Assembly (NCBI RefSeq): GCF_900103125.1
Contig: NZ_FNJV01000001.1
Location: 992,001-1,056,000 of the forward strand
Source: Mucilaginibacter sp. OK268
GTDB taxonomy: Bacteria; Bacteroidota; Bacteroidia; Sphingobacteriales; Sphingobacteriaceae
DNA length: 64,000 bases
Direction of reading: 5' to 3'
A program made the translations under genes and the position numbers. Positions 58,182-64,000 of the stretch are shown here, in pieces. Numbering within the stretch: position 1 is the first letter of the stretch; every line of letters starts with the position of its first letter. The notes under the pieces are model-generated. The model did not search any database and had not been told where the DNA came from. It worked only from the letters and a program-made list of their open reading frames with translations.

Positions 58182-59284
58182 TATTTTGGCGCTTTTAGGA
58201 GTAAATAATAGCCGAGCAAACCAAATGTTGTATTAGGAATCATGACGGTAAAAATAGGAGGAACTCCGCCTTTTATGGAGAATACGATAGAAAATCGCTC
58301 TACAATAATGTAGGCGAAACAGAGTAAAATACCGATCCCAAGGGGTAAACCAACACCTCCCCGTACCTTGCGTGACGATAAAGCTACGCCCACAATGGTT
58401 AAAACATAGGCCGATAAAGGGTATATAAAACGGTGATATTTTTCGTAATAAAGGTTATTTAGCACCTCTGGCCGGCGTAGTTTTTCCTTATCTATATTCT
58501 TGTTTAGGTCGCTTAACGACATGGCCGCGTATACATTATCATACACGATAAAGTCGCTTGGGTGCATGTCAAGCGTGGTATCTTTTGGCGTTGTGCTGTT
58601 GATATACTGCTCTTTTAGGCCGTTTATATACTTAACAGTGTAGTTTTTTAATGACCAAACTCTTTTAACCGAATCGTAGGTTACCTGGTTGGCAATCAGT
58701 TTTTCGCGAAGCGTATCGCCATTGAATTTCTCCATAATGAACTGGTAGCCAGTATGTACAGTTGGATCATAGTTTTGCAGGTATACAAAGGTATGTTTGT
58801 CTATCTGCATATGTACCTCAATCTTGGTTGGGTCGTTATCGGTTATACCATTGGCGTTCTCAAAATCGTTTTTTAAGTGGTTGGTAAAGGGGATGAGGTA
58901 TACATTAGCAAAAAATGATACCACAAATATGATGGTCGAAGCTATAAAATAAGGTCTTAAAAAGCGGTTAAAACTGGCCTTGCCGCTCAAAATGGGTACA
59001 ATTTCTGTTTGATTAGCCATCTTGGCCGTGAAGAATATTACCGCCAAAAAGTTAATCAAGGGCGACAACATATTCAGGTAAAAGGGGATAAAGCCAGCAT
59101 AATACTGAAACACGATATCGTGAAGTGAGGCATGTTTACTGGTGAAGTTATCCAGCTTTTCAGACACATCAAACACTACCGATACCGCAGCAAAAATACC
59201 CATGGTAAACACAAAAGTGCCCAGGTATTTGCCCATAATAAACCTGTCAATAACTTTCAGATACCGGTGTATAAAAGCCTTCAT
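58181..59284 (-). CDS. LptF/LptG-family LPS export permease
   Basis: A 367-residue inner-membrane subunit of the Lpt system, which moves lipopolysaccharide to the outer membrane. Six TM helices expected: three at the N-terminus (YLGTFVFTMGIFAAVSVVFD about 20-39; FIPFYLNMLSPLINFLAVIF about 65-84; FIASTIIFVVSFFANVYL) and three at the C-terminus (RFIYPLSAYVLTIVGVALSS about 288), with a beta-jellyroll periplasmic domain between. YjgP/YjgQ family; LptF versus LptG cannot be settled. It starts 84 nt after tgt, a pairing common in Bacteroidota, and overlaps the EamA start by one base. Confidence 0.92.
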   Translation of the reverse strand: MKAFIHRYLKVIDRFIMGKYLGTFVFTMGIFAAVSVVFDVSEKLDNFTSKHASLHDIVFQYYAGFIPFYLNMLSPLINFLAVIFFTAKMANQTEIVPILSGKASFNRFLRPYFIASTIIFVVSFFANVYLIPFTNHLKNDFENANGITDNDPTKIEVHMQIDKHTFVYLQNYDPTVHTGYQFIMEKFNGDTLREKLIANQVTYDSVKRVWSLKNYTVKYINGLKEQYINSTTPKDTTLDMHPSDFIVYDNVYAAMSLSDLNKNIDKEKLRRPEVLNNLYYEKYHRFIYPLSAYVLTIVGVALSSRKVRGGVGLPLGIGILLCFAYIIVERFSIVFSIKGGVPPIFTVMIPNTTFGLLGYYLLLKAPK

Positions 59285-59368
59285 CCTTCAGTTTAGTTGT
59301 TTATGATTAGCCAGATTGATACCATAAAATTATGTTTGTTGTCCCTCATTTTTACGTTGTACTTCTGT

Positions 59369-60499
59369 TTATAATCGTTGACCAAGCTGTTTAACCATGC
59401 TGTTTTTCCAGTTATAAAACTCGCCAGATATGATCTTTTTACGCGCCTCTTTAACCAACCACAGATAAAAGTGAAGGTTATGCAAGGTAGCAATTTGTGC
59501 TCCAAGCATCTCACCCGAATGTATTAAATGGCGTAAATATGCTTTTGTATAATTCTTATCGGCAAACAGCTCGCTATCACTTTCAATGGCAGAAAAATCA
59601 TTCTTCCACTTCTCGTTTTTGATATTGATGATGCCATTTTTAGTAAAAAGCATACCATTACGGGCGTTACGGGTTGGCATAACACAGTCAAACATATCAA
59701 TTCCCAGGGCTATATTTTCCAATATATTAATAGGTGTGCCTATACCCATTAAGTAACGTGGTTTTTGTTCGGGTAATATATTGCAAACAATTTCTGTCAT
59801 GGCGTACATTTCTTCGGCGGGTTCACCAACTGAAAGTCCACCAATGGCATTGCCTTCACGCTCATAGGAAGCGATAGCTTCTGCCGATTTTATACGCAGA
59901 TCTTTATAAACTGATCCTTGTACTATAGGGAAAAGGGTTTGGCTGTAACCATATTTGGGCTCAGTGCTGTCAAAACGGTCGCAACAACGTTTCAGCCAGC
60001 GATGAGTCATGTCAATAGATCGCCTGGCGTAATGATAATCGCATGGGTAGGGGGTACATTCGTCGAAGGCCATGATGATATCGGCGCCTATAATGCGTTG
60101 GATATCCATTACATTCTCTGGTGTAAACAGGTGTTTTGAGCCATCAATATGTGAGCGGAAAGTAACACCTTCCTCCTTGATTTTACGAACTTCGGTCAGG
60201 GAATATACCTGGTAACCCCCGCTATCAGTTAAAATAGGTCCATCCCAGCCATTAAATTTATGCAATCCTCCGGCTTGTTCAAGGGTATGAAGGCCAGGTC
60301 TGAGGTATAAATGATAGGTATTTCCTAAAATAATCTGCGCTTCTATATCATTTTTAAGCTCGTGCTGATGAACCGCTTTTACGGTGCCGGCAGTACCAAC
60401 GGGCATAAATATAGGGGTTTGTATAGTGCCGTGATCGGTGGTAATTTCACCTGCGCGGGCTTTTGAAAGTGGGTCTTGTGCTGTTAAATTAAATTTCAT
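59369..60499 (-). CDS. tgt: tRNA-guanine(34) transglycosylase (queuine tRNA-ribosyltransferase)
   Basis: Exchanges guanine-34 of GUN-anticodon tRNAs for preQ1. 376 residues, normal length. The catalytic Asp is in GPILTDSGGYQVYSL (about 84-98). A second conserved Asp lies in DIIMAFDECTPYPCDY (about 137-152, nearby IGADIIMAFDE) and GGLSVGEPAEEMY follows. The zinc site is formed by Cys/His in FDCVMPTRNARNG (about 264-276, normal here). A CxCxxC near 305-310 is not evident; YTKAYLRHLIHSGE replaces the usual C..C.. segment, so the structural zinc may be partly lost. First gene of the tgt-lptF/G-EamA operon. Confidence 0.95.
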   Translation of the reverse strand: MKFNLTAQDPLSKARAGEITTDHGTIQTPIFMPVGTAGTVKAVHQHELKNDIEAQIILGNTYHLYLRPGLHTLEQAGGLHKFNGWDGPILTDSGGYQVYSLTEVRKIKEEGVTFRSHIDGSKHLFTPENVMDIQRIIGADIIMAFDECTPYPCDYHYARRSIDMTHRWLKRCCDRFDSTEPKYGYSQTLFPIVQGSVYKDLRIKSAEAIASYEREGNAIGGLSVGEPAEEMYAMTEIVCNILPEQKPRYLMGIGTPINILENIALGIDMFDCVMPTRNARNGMLFTKNGIINIKNEKWKNDFSAIESDSELFADKNYTKAYLRHLIHSGEMLGAQIATLHNLHFYLWLVKEARKKIISGEFYNWKNSMVKQLGQRL

Positions 60500-60509
60500 T
60501 TTGAGGTTG

Positions 60510-60517
60510 CAAAATTA
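60510..60517 (-). promoter_or_regulatory. Candidate -7 box upstream of tgt
   Basis: On the minus strand TAATTTTG matches TAnnTTTG, 10 nt before the tgt ATG, implying a very short leader. No -33 match at the usual spacing. Confidence 0.3.
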
Positions 60518-60783
60518 ACAAATAAAGCCGGTTTGCTTAAATGGTTGACAATGAAATATTCAACAGCATAAAACAATGCGCACTTAGTTTAAATCATTGC
60601 ATCTTCTGATACCTTCTTTGACCTGGAATATGAAGAAGGGAGAACTTTTTTCTACTTTATATCTGATTGATCTGTGAAGTGTGGAAAAAAAGATGTCAGT
60701 GTGTGTAATAATCACGAAATAAACCCATGCTGGCCACTTTTATTCCGGTGATTTTTAACAAATTTGCCTGATATTAAAACTGA

Positions 60784-61902
60784 TTGGAAACTTATATACA
60801 CAACGCACTTTTTATTCTTTTTCAGCTGTGTTTTATCGTTCAGCTGTATTACCTGATAAGTAACCATAGCCGCCTTTCACGATATAAGCCAGTGGAGCAG
60901 TTACCCGAGGTATTGATACCTGTTTCGGTAATTATCAGCGCACGCAATGAAGCTAAAAATTTGCAGGAAAACCTGCCTTTTATATTGCAGCAAAACTATC
61001 CTGATTTTGAGGTAGTGGTGATCAATGATTGCTCTTACGATTCATCAAACGATGTTTTGGACGATATGCAACGGGAGTATCCGCACCTAAAAGTGGTTAC
61101 CATAACGGAGCACGACCGCTTTAAAACAGGGAAAAAATTTGCCCTTACCCTGGGAATAAAGGCTGCTAAAAATGAGTATATGTTGTTTACAGATGCCGAT
61201 TGCAAACCAGCCTCGGTAAACTGGATAACGCGTATGGCCGTTAATTTTAGTACCAAAGCTCAAATCATTTTAGGTTATTCGCCCTATTATAAAACCCGTA
61301 ATTTTTTGAACCCCTTTGTGCGTTTTGAAACGATTAAAACAGCTATAAACTATTTGTCGGGTGCACTTAATGGTGATCCGTATATGGGAATCGGTCGTAA
61401 TTTGGGCTATACCAAAACTTTATTTTTTAGTCAGAAAGGCTTTGCATCACATATGCACGTCATCTCTGGCGATGATGATCTGTTTGTAAATCAGCACGCC
61501 ACCGCCGATAATACCATTATTGAAATACACCCCGAAACGTTTACTTATACCAGTGCAAAAACAACCTTAGCATCATGGTACAGGCAAAAGAAACGCCACA
61601 TGGGGGTTGGTAAATTGTATAAAAATAAGCACAGGCGAATGCTCAGCTTTGATGCCATGAGTGGTTTTCTGTTTTATGTTTTACTTATAATAGCCCTTGT
61701 TTTTAAATATGAGGCTTTGCTGGCACTTGGTTTGTTTACTTTTAGGCTGATATTACAGCTAATTATATACAGTAAGATATTTAAAAAGCTCGACGGTAAA
61801 GATCTGATATGGTATTTGCCATTTTTTGATATTATATATTATATGTATTTAAATGTTTTTGGGCTGATCGGGACATTTTTAAAAACAACCCAATGGAAAT
61901 AA
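60784..61902 (+). CDS. Family 2 glycosyltransferase, membrane-bound
   Basis: A 372-residue GT2 enzyme transferring a sugar from a nucleotide-sugar to lipid or polysaccharide at the inner membrane. N-terminal TM helix (about 5-25), GT-A domain PVSVIISARNEAKNLQENLP (about 45-64), DFEVVVINDCSYDSSNDVLD (about 75-94), LFTDADCKPASVNWITRM (DxD, about 137-154) and the late Q/RxxRW-type SWYRQKKRHMGVGK (about 262-275), then two or three TM helices at the end (LLIIALVFKYEALLALGLFTF). The start is TTG at 60784, directly after an in-frame stop, with no ATG alternative near. It overlaps the sigma-factor gene by 10 nt. Product unknown. Confidence 0.9.
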   Translation: METYIHNALFILFQLCFIVQLYYLISNHSRLSRYKPVEQLPEVLIPVSVIISARNEAKNLQENLPFILQQNYPDFEVVVINDCSYDSSNDVLDDMQREYPHLKVVTITEHDRFKTGKKFALTLGIKAAKNEYMLFTDADCKPASVNWITRMAVNFSTKAQIILGYSPYYKTRNFLNPFVRFETIKTAINYLSGALNGDPYMGIGRNLGYTKTLFFSQKGFASHMHVISGDDDLFVNQHATADNTIIEIHPETFTYTSAKTTLASWYRQKKRHMGVGKLYKNKHRRMLSFDAMSGFLFYVLLIIALVFKYEALLALGLFTFRLILQLIIYSKIFKKLDGKDLIWYLPFFDIIYYMYLNVFGLIGTFLKTTQWK

Positions 61903-62498
61903 ACGCCAACTTTACCGATAATGCGAAGAATGATTTTCACCTGGTGGTTAGGGCCCGCGATGGTGATCAAAAGGCCTATGCCGATCTGATGCACCGGTAC
62001 AAGGATTCTATTTATTTTATGGTTTTAAAAATGGTTAACAACAAGGAGGATGCGATGGATCTTACCGTTGAAACCTTTGCCAAGGCTTTCGAAAAGCTGG
62101 ACAAATACCAACCTGATTATGCTTTTAGTACCTGGTTGTTTAGAGTAGCTACCAATAATTGTATCGATTTTATCCGTAAAAAGAAGCTGAATACCCAATC
62201 TATCCACGGGATGACCGATGATGACGGGGACGAAAAACCCTTACAAATAAAGGCTGACGTTTTAAATCCCGAAGAAACATCTATCAAAAAGCAACAAACA
62301 CAAGAGCTTAAATTATTGATCGAAAGCTTGCCTCACCGTTACAGAAACCTGATCACACTGCGCTATTTTGATGAATTATCATATGAAGAAATAGCTCAGC
62401 AGCTCGATTTGCCACTGGGTACGGTTAAGGCACAATTGTTTAGGGCCAGGTACTTATTGGGTAATATCATTAATCGTTTTAACAGGGATGACATCTGA
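61893..62498 (+). CDS. RNA polymerase sigma factor, ECF/sigma-70 type
   Basis: A 201-residue group IV sigma factor. Region 2 (about 15-90): FHLVVRARDGDQKAYADLMH, YFMVLKMVNNKEDAMDLTVE and the DNA-melting FSTWLFRVATNNCIDFIRKK (about 71-90). Region 4 (about 130-195): LKLLIESLPHRYRNLITLRY, LSYEEIAQQLDLPLGTVKAQ and LFRARYLLG. The acidic linker has DDDGDEKP. No anti-sigma gene follows, which is unusual; instead rsmG overlaps the end. It overlaps the glycosyltransferase by 10 nt and rsmG by 11, so the three are translationally coupled. Target genes unknown. Confidence 0.93.
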   Translation: MEINANFTDNAKNDFHLVVRARDGDQKAYADLMHRYKDSIYFMVLKMVNNKEDAMDLTVETFAKAFEKLDKYQPDYAFSTWLFRVATNNCIDFIRKKKLNTQSIHGMTDDDGDEKPLQIKADVLNPEETSIKKQQTQELKLLIESLPHRYRNLITLRYFDELSYEEIAQQLDLPLGTVKAQLFRARYLLGNIINRFNRDDI

Positions 62499-63114
62499 TT
62501 TCGTATTTAAATATTTTCCGGATTTGACCGCGAAACAACGTTCTCAAATTGAGCAGCTGCCGGAGTTATACAACTTATGGAACAGCCAGATCAATGTGAT
62601 ATCCCGCAAAGACATCGACCTTTTGTATGAGCGCCATGTGCTGCACTCGCTGGGAATTGCGCAAATAATGTCCTTTTTACCAGATGAAAGCGTGCTGGAT
62701 GTGGGTACGGGCGGAGGATTTCCGGGTATTCCACTGGCTATTTTATTCCCCGAAACCCGGTTCCATTTGGTTGATTCTATCGGTAAAAAAATAAAAGTGG
62801 TGCAGGAAGTGGCCAAAGCCCTGGGTTTAACTAATGTAAAAGCATCTCATCTGCGGGCCGAGCAACTGAATGAAAAATTTGACTTTGTAGTATCGCGAGC
62901 GGTTACCCAACTCAAAGATTTTTATCCCTGGGTACGCGGTAAATTCAATAAGGACTCAAAAAACACCTTACCCAATGGGATCTTATATCTAAAAGGTGGT
63001 GATCTGGAGCAGGAAATTAAAGAATCAGGGCTGAAGGTACAGCAGTATCACCTTAAAGACTATTTTACCGAAGATTTTTTTGAGACTAAGCAGGTGATCT
63101 ACGTGAAAGGATAG
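62488..63114 (+). CDS. rsmG: 16S rRNA (guanine-527-N7)-methyltransferase RsmG
   Basis: Methylates G527 of 16S rRNA, a site linked to streptomycin sensitivity. 208 residues, normal length. Motifs: LYNLWNSQINVISRKDID (about 27-44), RHVLHSLGI, the SAM-binding VLDVGTGGGFPGIPLAILFP (about 70-89), VDSIGKKIKVVQEV and FDFVVSRAV (about 131-139). It begins inside the sigma-factor gene (11-nt overlap). No gidA/parA partner is adjacent, unlike the common gidAB arrangement. Identification is secure. Confidence 0.96.
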   Translation: MTSDFVFKYFPDLTAKQRSQIEQLPELYNLWNSQINVISRKDIDLLYERHVLHSLGIAQIMSFLPDESVLDVGTGGGFPGIPLAILFPETRFHLVDSIGKKIKVVQEVAKALGLTNVKASHLRAEQLNEKFDFVVSRAVTQLKDFYPWVRGKFNKDSKNTLPNGILYLKGGDLEQEIKESGLKVQQYHLKDYFTEDFFETKQVIYVKG

Positions 63115-63215
63115 GCATATGATGCCTTTACATGGAAAAATGCCGAAGCGGTTTTAGCCGTTCAGCAGTTTTAAAAACAACCTGTTTTGTCGTTTGACGG
63201 ATTGAAAAAGGCATT

Positions 63216-64000
63216 TTATTTATGATTCAATGTGTCAGATTTTATCCTGATTGTCATCTCAGGTTTAGCCTGCTTTACCGGCCTATCCTGCTTTGCCGGC
63301 CTATCCTTAACATCTATAGCTTTCTTAGCCGGAGTTTGTGATTCGACTGGCACATCTATTTGGATCTCATTTACCGCTTTTGATGGTGCAGGCGGCGATG
63401 GCGGATCTTTTACAACCTTTGGTGGCATAAATTTTATATTAGCCGCTTTAGGTTTTTTTACCGGTGGAACAGGTGGCGGTGGTGGCGGACGTTTTGTTAC
63501 CTGTACTTTTGGTGGTGGGAATTTCACAACAGTTACTTGTGGTTTTTTTACAGGAGGCGCGGGTGGCGGTGGCGGCGGTACCTTCAACTGTTTTGTCTTA
63601 ATAATGGTGTCTGCGTGTTGCGGTACCAGATCAACCAGGGCATAAGTTTTGCTGAAACCTAGCGTGGAGGCGCAAAGAGCCGCGGCACAAATAGGTACAG
63701 CTACAAGGTATTTTAGCCTGGCTAAATTCCCTGATCGTTTTTGATTTAACATAATTATTCTCTTTTTTAATAAGTTATAATTGAAAAATGAAGGTGCAAT
63801 TGATGAGCCGCTAAGCCCGTACGCATTGTTTACTAAAAACGAAGAGTAGGCGAGGGTATCATTTTCAAAGGCTGCGGCCTGCTCATCAGCGATATACTCA
63901 TGCACTGTTTTAAGACTATTCTGAAGCAGGTAAACAAAAGGATTGAACCAATTAATGATCTTGATAAACTCCAGGAATAACACATCCAATGTATGTTTTT
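63216..64000 (-). CDS. M56 (BlaR1-like) membrane peptidase, 3' part with proline-rich tail
   Basis: The frame is open to base 64000, so the N-terminus lies outside the window. The present 260 residues include INWFNPFVYLLQNSLKTVHE (about 14-33) and YIADEQAAAF, the segment that follows the HExxH zinc motif in M56/BlaR1 peptidases; the HExxH itself must lie just beyond the edge. One TM helix follows (LKYLVAVPICAAALCASTLG, about 97-116). Then comes a long proline-rich periplasmic tail of two similar modules (PPPPPPAPPVKKP...KFPPP and PPPPPPVPPVKKP...KFMPP, about 138-200) and a Lys/Asp-rich end. In Bacteroidota such genes usually partner a BlaI-type repressor, outside this window if present. Confidence 0.88.
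   Translation of the reverse strand, partial: KHTLDVLFLEFIKIINWFNPFVYLLQNSLKTVHEYIADEQAAAFENDTLAYSSFLVNNAYGLSGSSIAPSFFNYNLLKKRIIMLNQKRSGNLARLKYLVAVPICAAALCASTLGFSKTYALVDLVPQHADTIIKTKQLKVPPPPPPAPPVKKPQVTVVKFPPPKVQVTKRPPPPPPVPPVKKPKAANIKFMPPKVVKDPPSPPAPSKAVNEIQIDVPVESQTPAKKAIDVKDRPAKQDRPVKQAKPEMTIRIKSDTLNHK

Noticed and set aside
63232..63645. Plus-strand frame opposite the proline-rich tail, rich in Gly and Thr
   Set aside because: Reverse complement of CCN proline codons yields Gly runs; the minus-strand M56 reading continues past the window edge and has the family motif.

Overview
The window looks like chromosomal DNA of a Bacteroidota member, most likely family Sphingobacteriaceae and Mucilaginibacter- or Pedobacter-like. 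Supporting signs are a fused SecDF, type II glutamine synthetase, Ser-Cys-Lys-Lys lipoprotein signals, a DUF4369-type TlpA thioredoxin, GH3 and ROK carbohydrate genes, an M56 peptidase, TAnnTTTG promoter boxes, scarce Shine-Dalgarno sites, and many dispersed palindromic repeats between genes. I see no rRNA, tRNA, CRISPR array, prophage or intact insertion sequence.

Layout. 1-10.6 kb is mostly housekeeping: the 3' part of alaS, gatB with a TlpA-like lipoprotein, an OmpR-type regulator, two related Lys/Ala-rich proteins, an RluA-type pseudouridine synthase, a TPR membrane protein ending in a histidine-kinase H-box helix, and glutamine synthetase II. 10.7-15.5 kb holds a methyltransferase and a group that may be a gamma-glutamylation module: a gamma-glutamylcyclotransferase-like gene divergent from a GS-I/PuuA-like ligase, an APH-fold kinase and a HAD phosphatase. 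15.5-18.7 kb has a repeat-packed spacer and galT-galM. 18.8-30.4 kb is a molybdenum-cofactor island: MocA-like, MoaA, MoeA, MoaC, MobB-like/MobA fusion, MoeB-rhodanese, MoaE, acetyltransferase, MoaD and FdhD, then a small unknown protein and a YdeP/FdhF-type molybdoenzyme that is the likely client. MogA/MoaB and molybdate transport are not in the window.

30.6-37.3 kb is accessory: small secreted proteins, a VOC protein with a methyltransferase, two Crp/Fnr regulators, an encapsulated-ferritin-like protein without a neighbouring encapsulin shell gene, a Kelch protein and an alpha/beta hydrolase. 37.6-46.6 kb has a secreted GH3 glycosidase, four tandem fimbrillin-like lipoproteins that arose by duplication of a two-gene unit, a DUF2071-like gene split by a one-base frameshift, and a ROK regulator. 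46.7-64 kb is again mainly core: HMG-CoA lyase, NDH-2, SecDF, folA, thyA (carrying an in-frame repeat-derived insertion), ispE, an oxidoreductase, a LapA-like membrane protein, tgt-lptF/G-EamA, an overlapping glycosyltransferase/ECF sigma/rsmG cluster, and the 3' part of an M56 peptidase with a proline-rich tail.

The spacers contain at least six recurring inverted-repeat families, listed individually. The points most worth following are the gamma-glutamyl/kinase/phosphatase neighbourhood, the shell-less EncFtn homologue, the duplicated lipoprotein unit, the repeat insertion in thyA, and a helically phased GTTAAAA array upstream of the frameshifted gene.
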